From positions 1 to 24,909 of the forward strand of contig DASSHC010000316.1 of NCBI GenBank assembly GCA_035693105.1: a stretch of DNA of 24,909 bases. The letters run 5' to 3'. The DNA comes from DASSHC01 sp035693105. Its GTDB lineage: Bacteria > Chloroflexota > Chloroflexia > Thermomicrobiales > Thermomicrobiaceae. Under the pieces are notes generated by a model. That model was given only the letters and a program-made list of their open reading frames with translations. It was not told where the DNA came from and made no database searches. Below, piece after piece: positions 7,223 through 14,838 of the stretch (within the stretch, counting starts at the first letter, position 1; each line of letters begins with the position of its first letter). A program made the position numbers and the translations under genes.

Positions 7223-9301
7223 CTAGCGCCCGCGGACGTCCTGGCTCATGGAGAACTCGTCGAGCACGAGGTCTTCGCTGGGGATCTCCGGCCCGTGGTC
7301 GGAGCGGGCGCGCAGCCAGCGCAGCAGCTCGCGCGCCGCGTCGGCGGTGGGGTAGTCGCCGATCGCCTGCGCCTGCTCCAGCGCGCGGCCGACCTCGGCG
7401 TCGGCCTCGTCGAACGCGCCCTGGTCGGCCAGCAGCGCGCCGAGGTTGTAGCGCAGCGCCGCCGCCACCTGCCGGTCGCCGATCTCCTCGTAGAGCGCCG
7501 CGGCGCGCTGGTAGTGCTCGCGGGCGCCGGACGCGTCGCCTCTAGCGTCCAGCGCCATGGCCAGGCCGCGGCTGGCGCGGGCGGCCAGCGAGGCGGATTC
7601 GGCCTCCTCGGCGGCGGCCAGCGCGCAGCGGTAGTGCTCCAGCGCCTCGTCGAGCTGTCCGAGCGAGAGCTGCAGCCGCGCCAGTTGGCCGTGCAGCCGG
7701 GAGCGCGTCTCCGGCACCGCCGAGCCGGAGGCGACGTCGAGCGCCTGGTGCAGGTAGCGCACCGCGCCGGGGGTCTGGCCCGAGCGGCGCGAGGCCTGGG
7801 CCAGCACCTGCAGGTAGCCCAATTGCTCCTCGATGTCGTCGCGCTCGCGGGCGATGGTCAGCGCGCGCAGCAGCGAATCCTCGGCGTCGCGGTAGAGCCC
7901 GCGCGCCAGGCTGATACCGCCGAGCACGGCCAGCGACTGGGCCATCAGGTGCAGATCGCCGCTCTGGCTCGCGAGATCGCCGGCCCGGCGCGCGGCGGCC
8001 TGGGCATCGTCGAACTCGCGGAAGCCGAGCAGCACCTCGCCGACACCGAGCAGCCAGCGCGCCTCCTCGCCGGTCGCGCCGCTCTCGCGCGCCTGCTGGA
8101 TGGCGGCCAGGAGATACTCCAGCGCGTCGCTGCGCCGGTCGAGCGCGCCGCAGCAGAGCCCGCAGAGCCCCAGCGCCCGGCCGCGCAGGCTGCCGTCACC
8201 CAGCTCCTCGGCGGTCGGCAGCGCCTCGCGCAGGAGCGCCTCGGCCTCGGCCGGCCGGTGCAGCTGCAGGGCGATCTCGCCGGCGTCGAGCAGCGCGCGC
8301 ACGGCGGCGGTGCGGTTGCCCAGGCGCCGCTCCAGCTCGGCGAGCTGGCGCAGATGCGCCGCGCCTTCGGTTAGCCGCCCGCCGCGCTGCTCAACACGGG
8401 CCAGCCCGGTCAGGCAGCGCCCCTGCACCACCACATCGTCGAGCGTGGTGGCCTGCTCCAGCGCGCGCTGCAACTGGGCGCGCGCCGGGCCGTACTGCCC
8501 CTGCTCCGCGAGCACCGCGCCCGACTGGATCGCGATCTCGGCCTGGAGCCGGGTATCGACCGTGCGTCCGGCGGCGTCCTGCGCCTGCTGCAAGAGGAGG
8601 AGCGCGGCGTCGCGGTCGCCCTGCTCGCGCAGGATCACGATCTGGCGCAGCAGCGCGTCGACCACGCCCTCGAAGTGGCCCACCCGGCGCGCGCTGCGGG
8701 CGGCGCGGTGGTAGAACTCGCGCGCCGCGTTGGCGTCGCCGCTGCTGCGGGCCAGATCGCCCAAGAGCACCGCCGTCTCGACATCCTCCAGCGTGTCGAT
8801 GTCTTCCCGCCCCGCCTCCAACTGGCGGTTGAGCAGCTCGCGCGCGCGGTCCGACTCGCCCCGGTCGAACGCCAGCCGCGCCAGCCGCGCCAGTGCCCGG
8901 CGCTGGCCGTTGACGTTGGCGATGCGCTCGGCGGCGTGCAGCGCCTCGCGCAGGTGCAGCTCCTGCTCGCGCTCGTCGCCCAGCCGGTTGAGCAGGTCGG
9001 CCGCGCGCAGGTTGCAATCGACCAGCACGCGGTCGAAACCCTTGTAGCGCGCGGCCAGGATCGTCAGGCGGGCCAGGGTCAAGGCGCGCTGTGGGTCGGC
9101 GCGAGTGCAGGTCTCGGCCTCATGGTCGAGCGACCAGAGGTCGCCGTCGGCCAGCCGGCCGAGCACGCGCGGGTGCTCGATCATCTGGTAGGCGGCCTCG
9201 GCCGTCATGCGGCCGGCCGCGACCTCCTCACAGAGGCGGTAGATCGGGTTGCGCTCGATTCCCTGCCGCCGTCGCAGCTTGCGCCCCAGATCATCAAACA
9301 C
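7223..9301 (-). CDS. Large tetratricopeptide-repeat protein
   Basis: A 692-residue protein built almost wholly of TPR-like helical hairpins from about residue 70 to 670 (for example RALALARLARLAFDRGESDRA, ALEHYRCALAAAEEAES, AREHYQRAAALYEEIGDRQ). No signal peptide, membrane helix, kinase, HTH or NTPase motif is visible, so it is probably a cytoplasmic scaffold. The first 60 residues form a charged helical head (DLGRKLRRRQGIERNPIYRL). I chose GTG at 9301 because GGAGGG lies a few bases upstream and the start overlaps the stop of the dehydratase gene by 8 bases (GTGTTTGA), implying translational coupling. An in-frame start at 9340 is possible but lies inside the upstream gene. The partner bound by the repeats is unknown. 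Confidence 0.87.
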   Translation of the reverse strand: MFDDLGRKLRRRQGIERNPIYRLCEEVAAGRMTAEAAYQMIEHPRVLGRLADGDLWSLDHEAETCTRADPQRALTLARLTILAARYKGFDRVLVDCNLRAADLLNRLGDEREQELHLREALHAAERIANVNGQRRALARLARLAFDRGESDRARELLNRQLEAGREDIDTLEDVETAVLLGDLARSSGDANAAREFYHRAARSARRVGHFEGVVDALLRQIVILREQGDRDAALLLLQQAQDAAGRTVDTRLQAEIAIQSGAVLAEQGQYGPARAQLQRALEQATTLDDVVVQGRCLTGLARVEQRGGRLTEGAAHLRQLAELERRLGNRTAAVRALLDAGEIALQLHRPAEAEALLREALPTAEELGDGSLRGRALGLCGLCCGALDRRSDALEYLLAAIQQARESGATGEEARWLLGVGEVLLGFREFDDAQAAARRAGDLASQSGDLHLMAQSLAVLGGISLARGLYRDAEDSLLRALTIARERDDIEEQLGYLQVLAQASRRSGQTPGAVRYLHQALDVASGSAVPETRSRLHGQLARLQLSLGQLDEALEHYRCALAAAEEAESASLAARASRGLAMALDARGDASGAREHYQRAAALYEEIGDRQVAAALRYNLGALLADQGAFDEADAEVGRALEQAQAIGDYPTADAARELLRWLRARSDHGPEIPSEDLVLDEFSMSQDVRGR

Positions 9302-10298
9302 GCCCACCCTCCGCTTCCTTGGCCGTCCCACGCCCCACACCGATCGCCCACTGCAAGGTCTCGAAGGTGATATTGCCCCCGCTGATGATCAAGCCAACCT
9401 TCCGGCCAGCCAGCTCCGGGCCCAGCGCCATCGCCGCCGCTACCGACGCCGCTCCGGCCCCCTCGGCCACCAGCTTGGCGTCCTCGAGCAGAGCCACGAT
9501 CGCGCGGCACATCGCCTCCTCGCTGACCAGCCGGATGTCGTCGATCGACTCGGCGATGATCCGCAGCGGCAGTTCGAAGGCCACCCGCGTCGCCAACCCG
9601 TCGGCGAAGGTGCTCCCCTCGGAGAGCTCGACCAGGCGCCCCGCGCGCCAGGAGCGCTCGACCACCGGCAACTGCTCGGTCTGCACGCCGATGACCCGGA
9701 TAGCCGGGTTGACCGCCTTCATCACCGTCAGCGTGCCGCAGACGCCGCTCCCCGCGCCGATCGGCACGATCACCGCGTCGAGGCCGGGCACCTGCTCGAT
9801 CAGCTCCAGCGCGTAGGTGCCGACCCCGGCGATCAAGTCGGGCTCGTTGGCCGAGTGGATGTGGCGCATGCCCTCGCGGGCCGCGCGCTCCTCGGCCGCC
9901 AGCCGCGCCTCGTCGAAGTCGCGCCCGGTCAGCACCAGCTCGGCGCCGAGCCGGCGCATGGCGGCCACCTTGTCGGGGTTGGCGCCCTCGGGCGCGTAGA
10001 CGACGGCGCGCACGCCGAAGAGGCGCGCGGCGTAGGCGATCGACTGGCCGTGGTTGCCGGTGGAGGCGGTGACGACGCCGGCGGCGCGCTCGGCGGGCGA
10101 GAGGCGGCTCATCAGGTAGATGCCGCCGCGCAGCTTGAAGGCGCCGATCGGCTGGAGGTTCTCGCACTTGAGGTAGGCCTGGAAGCCCAGCCGCTCGTCG
10201 AGCGCCGGACGGGTCACGACGGGTGTCGGCTCCAGATAGCGGCGCACGACCTCCCGTGCCCGCAGCACATCCTGCAGTGTCGGCGGCACGAGCGCCAT
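9294..10298 (-). CDS. PLP-dependent threonine/serine dehydratase (fold type II)
   Basis: Predicted to deaminate L-threonine to 2-oxobutyrate and/or L-serine to pyruvate in the cytoplasm. The 334-residue protein carries the PLP-binding Lys55 in PIGAFKLRGG, the substrate loop TASTGNHGQS, the Gly-rich cofactor-phosphate loop GAGSGVCGTL and the C-terminal SGGNI motif. No ACT-type regulatory domain follows, so it resembles the short, catabolic form rather than biosynthetic IlvA; serine racemase or threo-3-hydroxyaspartate dehydratase are alternatives within the same family. I prefer ATG at 10298 with GGGGAG just upstream over the TTG at 10301. It is divergent from pyrF and overlaps the TPR gene downstream by 8 bases, so the two are co-expressed. 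Confidence 0.9.
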   Translation of the reverse strand: MALVPPTLQDVLRAREVVRRYLEPTPVVTRPALDERLGFQAYLKCENLQPIGAFKLRGGIYLMSRLSPAERAAGVVTASTGNHGQSIAYAARLFGVRAVVYAPEGANPDKVAAMRRLGAELVLTGRDFDEARLAAEERAAREGMRHIHSANEPDLIAGVGTYALELIEQVPGLDAVIVPIGAGSGVCGTLTVMKAVNPAIRVIGVQTEQLPVVERSWRAGRLVELSEGSTFADGLATRVAFELPLRIIAESIDDIRLVSEEAMCRAIVALLEDAKLVAEGAGAASVAAAMALGPELAGRKVGLIISGGNITFETLQWAIGVGRGTAKEAEGGRV

Positions 10299-10364
10299 CA
10301 ACTCCCCTTCCGCGAGCCGTCCAGGCTGGTTCTCGATTTCTAAGTTTCCGTCAGCGAGCGGGGT

Positions 10365-10393
10365 TTGTCCAGTCGGATTCCGCTGGCTATGAT
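10365..10393 (+). promoter_or_regulatory. Predicted sigma-70 promoter of pyrF
   Basis: TTGTCC (10365-10370) and TATGAT (10388-10393) are separated by exactly 17 bases, in the divergent gap with the dehydratase gene and 57 bases before the pyrF ATG. It is one of the better hexamer pairs in the window. Confidence 0.55.
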
Positions 10394-10450
10394 TCCCGCC
10401 AGGCGGCGGCTGGCGCGGCCCACGGCCGGATAAGGAAGGTGGAGCGCGCG

Positions 10451-11284
10451 ATGATGCGATTCGCGGAGCGGCTGGCGGCGGCGGTGGCGCGGAACGACTC
10501 GCTTCTCTGTGTCGGCCTCGACCCCGACCCGCGCCGCATCCCCGCTCAGCTCGGGGAGGGCGCCGAGGCGGTGGTGGCCTTCAACCGCGCCATTATCGAG
10601 GCGACCGCCGATTTGGCCTGCGCCTACAAGCCCAATCTCGGCTTCTACCTGGCCTACGGCGCCGAGGGCGCGGCCGCGCTGGCCGAGACGCGCCGCCTGA
10701 TCCCGCCCGAGATCCCGGTCCTGCTCGACTGCAAGGTGGGCGACATCAACACGACCGCCGCGGCCTACGCGCGCGGCTACTTCGACGACTGGGGCTTCGA
10801 CGCCGTCACCGCCCAGCCCTACCTCGGGCTCGACTCGCTGGAGCCCTTCCTACGCCGGGAAGATCGCGCCGTCTTCATCCTGTCGCGCACCTCCAACCCC
10901 AGCGCGGCCGACTTCCAGAACCTGCCGGTCGAGCGCGGCGGGGAGGTGCGACCCCTCTACCTGCGGGTGGCCGAGCAGGTGGGCGCGTGGCAGGAGCGCT
11001 TCGGCACCTGCGGCCTGGTGGTCGGCGCCACCTGGCCCGAGCAACTGGCCGCCGTGCGCCAGGTCTGCCCGGAGCTACCGATCCTGGTGCCGGGTATCGG
11101 CCCACAACAGGGCGAGCTGGAGGCGACGGTGCGCGCAGGGCTACGCCCCGACGGCGCTGGGCTGCTGATCAACGCCTCGCGCGCCATCAGCTATGCCGGC
11201 TCGGGGCCGGAATTCGCCACGGCCGCGCGGGCAGCCGCTCTCCACTTGCGCGATGCGATCAACGCCGTGCGGCGGGTGGTCTGA
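10451..11284 (+). CDS. pyrF: Orotidine-5'-phosphate decarboxylase, class 2 type
   Basis: Catalyses the last step of UMP synthesis, decarboxylating OMP in the cytoplasm. The 277-residue length fits the longer class 2 (PyrF type 2) enzymes. An N-terminal LLCVGLDPDP strand-loop and a C-terminal phosphate-binding VPGIGPQQG and LINASRAI segment are present. The catalytic charged network is LLDCKVGDINTTAAAYA, with Asp93, Lys95 and Asp98. The residue after the lysine is Val rather than the Arg I remember as usual in this class. I chose ATG at 10451 (AAGGAAGGTGGAG ends 7 bases before it); a second ATG follows at 10454. A longer frame from 10223 runs back through the promoter and the divergent gene and is not credible. 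No other pyr genes are in the window. Confidence 0.92.
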   Translation: MMRFAERLAAAVARNDSLLCVGLDPDPRRIPAQLGEGAEAVVAFNRAIIEATADLACAYKPNLGFYLAYGAEGAAALAETRRLIPPEIPVLLDCKVGDINTTAAAYARGYFDDWGFDAVTAQPYLGLDSLEPFLRREDRAVFILSRTSNPSAADFQNLPVERGGEVRPLYLRVAEQVGAWQERFGTCGLVVGATWPEQLAAVRQVCPELPILVPGIGPQQGELEATVRAGLRPDGAGLLINASRAISYAGSGPEFATAARAAALHLRDAINAVRRVV

Positions 11285-11423
11285 GCCCTGGACGTAGAGC
11301 TCCCTCGGCAAGCGACCGGGGCCCGCATGAGGGAGCCGAATCTCGATAACTCGTCCTGCCGGATTCCGCGTCGGCGGACCGTTGCCGAGCGCGTCCGGAA
11401 CAGCCTCTTGAACACGGGCTGCT

Positions 11424-11789
11424 TCAGAAGTTGTGCGTCATCGCCACGGTGCCGAGCACGCCGATGGCGATGACCACCAGGATAATGCCGGCCAGACCGG
11501 CGATGCCACCGGCGATCGCCAGCAGCGGGATGCCCAGCGCCAGCACCATGGCCACGAACTTCTGCTTCTCGTGCAGCGTGCTGCCCGGGCGCACGCCGCC
11601 CTCGGCCAGCACCTGGCGCACCTTCAGCTCGATCTGCTGATCCAACTCGTCCACCAGCGTCGCCGCGACCGTGTCGGTGTACTCCGGCCCCAGTTCCTGG
11701 AGCGCGGCGAGGTGATTGGCGATCTCCTGCTGCAGCGGGGTTGACCGCGTCTGAACCGCTCGCCTCTGCTGGCTCCCGCCGTTGTCCAT
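11424..11789 (-). CDS. Small membrane protein of unknown function
   Basis: A 121-residue protein that I do not recognise. Residues 1-75 are hydrophilic and predicted helical, including TPLQQEIANHLAALQEL and ELDQQIELKVRQVLAEGG. Residues about 78-117 are strongly hydrophobic with a GG turn in the middle (LAIAGGIAGLAG), consistent with two short membrane helices or a hairpin. It ends TVAMTHNF. The ATG at 11789 has GAGGAG about 8 bases upstream, and a TATACT -10-like box lies on the same strand at 11854-11849. It is convergent with pyrF and divergent from the CoA-ester operon. A holin-like or stress-membrane role would be speculation. Confidence 0.72.
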   Translation of the reverse strand: MDNGGSQQRRAVQTRSTPLQQEIANHLAALQELGPEYTDTVAATLVDELDQQIELKVRQVLAEGGVRPGSTLHEKQKFVAMVLALGIPLLAIAGGIAGLAGIILVVIAIGVLGTVAMTHNF

Positions 11790-11891
11790 CTCAAGCTCCT
11801 CGCCGGGCTGCCCGCCCGCTGCCGAAATCGCGCGTGTTCAATGTGCAAAGTATACCCGCCAGGAAGTCACAACCGCCCGGCGTGCCTCTGG

Positions 11892-11994
11892 TATTCTGTC
11901 GGTGAGTGATCGGGCGTAAACGATGGTGTTTGAGGGAAAAGCCCGGCACCGCGCGCGGCCAAACCTAGCCCCTTCAGTGGGCTTCGTAGAGGTT
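11892..11994 (+). promoter_or_regulatory. Possible promoter and structured leader of the CoA-ester operon
   Basis: TATTCT (11892-11897) is the best -10 box before the MaoC gene but lacks a convincing -35. It would give a leader of about 170 bases. Within the leader, AACCT-AGCCC (11962-11971) pairs with GGGCT (11979-11983) and AGGTT (11990-11994), leaving a CTTCAGT loop and a TCGTAG bulge. No known riboswitch consensus was recognised. Confidence 0.28.
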
Positions 11995-12074
11995 AGCGCG
12001 GTCGGCTTTAGCCCGGCGCGACGGCGGGCACAAAGCCAGGTCGAATGCCTCAGTCTCCATGGGAGGAGCCGCCG

Positions 12075-12593
12075 ATGGCGCTCAAGCCGGGCTGGGAAGG
12101 CCGCTTCTACGAGGATTTCGCGGTCGGCGACGTCTACCGCTCGCGCTACGGGCGCACCATCACCCAGGCCGACAACATCTGGTTCACCCTCCTCTCGAAC
12201 AACACCAACCCGATCCATTTCGACCAGCACTACGCCGCGCAGACCGAGTTCGGCCGCCCGCTGGTCAACAGCATTCTGACGCTGGCGATCGTGGCCGGGC
12301 TGGGCGTGACCGACACCAGCGAGAACGGCTTCGCCCTCGGCTGGGACGAGATCACGCTGCCGAACCCGCTCTTCGAAGGCGATACGCTCTACTCGGAGAG
12401 TGAGGTCGTCGCCAGGCGAGAGTCGCGCTCGAAGCCGCAGTGGGGCATCGTGAAGTTCCGCAGCCGGGGAATCAAGCAGGATGGGACGATCGTGATGGAG
12501 TACACGCGCAGCGTGATGGTCTGGAAGCGCGCCCACGCGCCGGCGCGCGACCTCTTCCCCGCGCCGAAAGGGGAGGACCCCGCCAATGGCTGA
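12075..12593 (+). CDS. MaoC-family hotdog hydratase (mesaconyl-/itaconyl-CoA hydratase-like)
   Basis: A 172-residue single-hotdog enoyl-CoA hydratase relative, expected to add water to a branched unsaturated dicarboxylyl-CoA in the cytoplasm. The RFYEDFAVGDVY start, the NTNPIHFDQHYA segment and FGRPLVNSILTLAIVAG match the MaoC-like fold. The canonical hydratase-2 signature G-D-x-N-P-x-H is here N42-N43-T-N-P-I-H48, so the usual catalytic Asp is Asn while His48 is retained. I chose ATG at 12075 because GGGAGGA (12061-12067) is correctly spaced; the frame reaches 12045 without such a site. It overlaps the CoA-transferase start by 8 bases and heads a three-gene operon with a CitE-like lyase. Substrate is inferred from this context only. 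Confidence 0.87.
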   Translation: MALKPGWEGRFYEDFAVGDVYRSRYGRTITQADNIWFTLLSNNTNPIHFDQHYAAQTEFGRPLVNSILTLAIVAGLGVTDTSENGFALGWDEITLPNPLFEGDTLYSESEVVARRESRSKPQWGIVKFRSRGIKQDGTIVMEYTRSVMVWKRAHAPARDLFPAPKGEDPANG

Positions 12594-13770
12594 GCCGGCG
12601 CTGAGCGGAATCAAAGTACTGGCCTTCGAGCAGGCCGCCGCCGGCCCCTTCGCCACCCACATCCTGGCCGACATGGGCGCGGAAGTCATCAAGGTCGAGC
12701 GGCCCGGCAGCGGCGACGTGGTGCGCGGCTGGGACCGCGCGGTCCACGGCCTCTCCTCCGGCTTCGTCTGGCTGAGCCGGCGCAAGCGCAGCATCACGGT
12801 TGACGCCAAGACGCCCGAGGGGCAAGCCGTGCTGCGGCGCCTGGCCGAGCAGGCCGACGTCTTCCTGACCAACTTCGCCCCCGGCGTGGCCGAGAGCCTG
12901 GGGCTCGGCTACGCCGAGCTGGCGGCCGCCAACCCGCGCCTAATCTACTGCGCGCTCACCGGCTACGGGCTGAGCGGCCCCTACCGCGACGCCAAGGCCT
13001 ACGACCTGCTGATCCAGGGCGAGGCGGGCGTGCTGGCCACCACCGGCTACCCCGACGCCCCGGCCAAGGTCGGGCTGCCGATCTCCGACATCGCCGCCGG
13101 CATGTACGCCGCGCTCGGTATCGTGCTGGCGCTCTACCAGCGCGACCGCAGCGGGCGCGGCCAACTGGTCGACGTGGCCATGTTCGACGCCATCCTCTCC
13201 TGGCTCGGTTACTTCCCCCACCACTACTGGCACCAGGGCGAGGAGGCGGGCCGCGCCGGCATGCGCCACCACTACATCGTCCCCTACGGCCCGTATCTGG
13301 CGCGCGACGGCCGCTACGTCAACGCGGTCGTCGCCAGCCCGCGCGACTGGGAGACCTTCTGCACCCGGGTCCTGTCGCGGCCCGACCTGCTGCAGGACCA
13401 GCGCTTCAGTGACTCGCCCGCCCGCCGCGAGAACCGCGCGGAGCTGGAGGCGCTGATCGAGCAGCTCTTCCTGGAGCGCGACAGCGAGGAGTGGTTCGCG
13501 CGCCTGGAAGCGGCGGGGCTGCCCCACGGCGCGCTGCGCGGCATCGCCGAGGTGCTGGCCCACCCCCAGGTGGCGGCCCGCCGCCTGGTGCGCGAGGTCG
13601 ACTCGCCGGTCGGGCGCGTGCCGACGGTCGAGTCGGCGCTGCGCCTCTCGCAGAGCCCGGTGGCCGAGGGGCCGATCCCGGCGCTCGGCGGCGACACCGC
13701 AGCGGTGCTGCGCGAGGCCGGCTACCGCGACGACGAGATCGCCGCCCTGCGCGCGGCGGGCGCGATCTAG
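12586..13770 (+). CDS. Class III CoA-transferase (CaiB/BaiF family)
   Basis: A 394-residue CoA-transferase expected to move CoA from a donor thioester to a carboxylic acid, or within one molecule, through an aspartyl-CoA intermediate. Family hallmarks are VLAFEQAAAGPFATHILADMG at the N-terminus, EVIKVERPG, a KRSITVD strand, the TGYGLSGPYRD loop and QLVDVAMFDAILS, in which Asp201 is the likely nucleophile. The ATG at 12586 overlaps the hydratase stop and has GGGGAGGA about 10 bases upstream. Its stop TAG merges with the ribosome site of the lyase gene. In Chloroflexus the related Mct isomerises mesaconyl-C1-CoA to mesaconyl-C4-CoA; in itaconate degraders a CoA-transferase activates the acid. 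Either role fits here. Confidence 0.92.
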   Translation: MAEPALSGIKVLAFEQAAAGPFATHILADMGAEVIKVERPGSGDVVRGWDRAVHGLSSGFVWLSRRKRSITVDAKTPEGQAVLRRLAEQADVFLTNFAPGVAESLGLGYAELAAANPRLIYCALTGYGLSGPYRDAKAYDLLIQGEAGVLATTGYPDAPAKVGLPISDIAAGMYAALGIVLALYQRDRSGRGQLVDVAMFDAILSWLGYFPHHYWHQGEEAGRAGMRHHYIVPYGPYLARDGRYVNAVVASPRDWETFCTRVLSRPDLLQDQRFSDSPARRENRAELEALIEQLFLERDSEEWFARLEAAGLPHGALRGIAEVLAHPQVAARRLVREVDSPVGRVPTVESALRLSQSPVAEGPIPALGGDTAAVLREAGYRDDEIAALRAAGAI

Positions 13771-13781
13771 GAGGCGCGTCG

Positions 13782-14690
13782 ATGCCGGTCATGCGCTCGC
13801 TCCTCTTCGTGCCGGGCAACCGGGAACGGATGATCGACAAGGCGCTGGCCAGCGCCGCCGACGTCGTGCTGCTCGACCTGGAGGACTCGGTCACGCCCGG
13901 CGAGAAGGAGGCCGCCCGCCGCACCGTGGCAGCCACGCTGGAGCGGCTGGCGGCGGGCGCGAGCGCATCACACCCGCTGGTCTACGTGCGGGTCAACAGC
14001 GGCGAACTGCTGCGGGCCGATCTGGACGCGGTGGCGCGGACGGCGCTCGATGGCGTGGTGCTGCCCAAGGCGGAGGCGCCGGAGCTGGTCGAGGAGGTTG
14101 ACGGGTTGCTGGCCCGGCTGGAGGAGGCGCGCGGCCTGGCGCACGGCACGCTGCGCCTCTTGCCGATCGTCGAGAGCGCCCGCGGCTTGCTGGCGGCGCC
14201 CCAGGTGGCCGCCGGCTCGCCGCGCGTGGTGGCGCTGATGTTCGGCGGCGAGGACTTCAGCGCCGACCTCGGCCTGCCGGCGCCGCGCGAGCGCGAGGCC
14301 GCCGAGCTCCTCTACCCGCGCTGGGCGACCGCGGTCGCGGCCGCCGCGGCGGGCGTGCCGGCCATCGACACCATCTGGGCGGATGTGCGCGACGAAGCCG
14401 GGCTGCTGGCGCAGGCGCAGTTGGCGCGCCGGCTCGGGTATGCCGGCAAGGCCGTCATCCACCCCGGCCAGATCGCGCCGGTCAACCGGGTCTTCAGCCC
14501 GACATCCGAGGAGATCGCCCACGCGCGGCGGGTGGTCGCCGCCGCCGAGGAGGGCGAGCGCGCCGGCAGCGGCGCGGTGGCGCTCGACGGCCGCATGATC
14601 GACCGCCCGATCGTCGAGCGCGCCCGGCGCACGCTGACGCTCGCCCGCGCCCTGGGCCTGGCCGAAGCTAGCTCCTTCCCTCGCGCTTAA
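13782..14690 (+). CDS. CitE/HpcH-HpaI family CoA-ester lyase (citramalyl-/malyl-CoA lyase-like)
   Basis: A 302-residue TIM-barrel aldolase predicted to cleave a 3-hydroxyacyl-CoA such as (S)-citramalyl-CoA, beta-methylmalyl-CoA or malyl-CoA into acetyl- or propionyl-CoA plus pyruvate or glyoxylate. Typical motifs are RSLLFVPGNRERM, VVLLDLEDSVTPGEKEAAR, YVRVNS, LPIVESARGL, LMFGGEDFSADLG (metal and CoA site) and GKAVIHPGQI. The N-terminal start is ATG at 13782, with AGGAGG starting inside the preceding stop codon. It closes the hydratase/CoA-transferase operon, so the three steps probably form one pathway. The length matches citramalyl-CoA lyase and CitE rather than the longer malyl-CoA lyases. 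The exact substrate cannot be set from sequence alone. Confidence 0.91.
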   Translation: MPVMRSLLFVPGNRERMIDKALASAADVVLLDLEDSVTPGEKEAARRTVAATLERLAAGASASHPLVYVRVNSGELLRADLDAVARTALDGVVLPKAEAPELVEEVDGLLARLEEARGLAHGTLRLLPIVESARGLLAAPQVAAGSPRVVALMFGGEDFSADLGLPAPREREAAELLYPRWATAVAAAAAGVPAIDTIWADVRDEAGLLAQAQLARRLGYAGKAVIHPGQIAPVNRVFSPTSEEIAHARRVVAAAEEGERAGSGAVALDGRMIDRPIVERARRTLTLARALGLAEASSFPRA

Positions 14691-14700
14691 TCAGCGCGAG
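14680..14700 (+). terminator. Hairpin at the end of the CoA-ester operon
   Basis: A perfect 8-base stem CTCGCGCT/AGCGCGAG encloses the loop TAATC and overlaps the lyase stop codon. There is no T-run after it, so intrinsic termination is uncertain; it could instead protect the 3' end. Confidence 0.4.
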
Positions 14701-14704
14701 GCGG

Positions 14705-14733
14705 TTGCGCTATGTGCGCGTCCGTCCTATAGT
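14705..14733 (+). promoter_or_regulatory. Predicted promoter of mscL
   Basis: TTGCGC (14705-14710), a 17-base spacer and TATAGT (14728-14733) lie directly after the operon-end hairpin and about 105 bases before the mscL ATG. The -10 matches consensus at five of six bases and the -35 at three of six. Confidence 0.45.
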
Positions 14734-14838
14734 GATCGCGAGTGTGATGAATCGCGCGAGACCGCTGGTTTGCTCCGGACACGGCGCCACAACGTGGTGC
14801 GAGCCGGCGGCGCGACAAACCGAAGGGGAGATTGCCCG

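Noticed and set aside
6995..8374. A 459-codon plus-strand open frame opposite the TPR gene
   Set aside because: It is a shadow of the TPR gene on the other strand, runs out of the antitoxin gene in another frame and has no ribosome site or domain.
11299..11336. GCTCCCT...AGGGAGC inverted repeat between pyrF and the small membrane gene, as a bidirectional terminator
   Set aside because: The seven-base stem encloses a 24-base loop and has no T-run on either side, too weak to call.
11917..11928. CGTAAACGATGG, a 12-base match to a conserved 16S rRNA segment
   Set aside because: The flanks do not continue the 16S sequence, so this is chance similarity and not an rRNA fragment.
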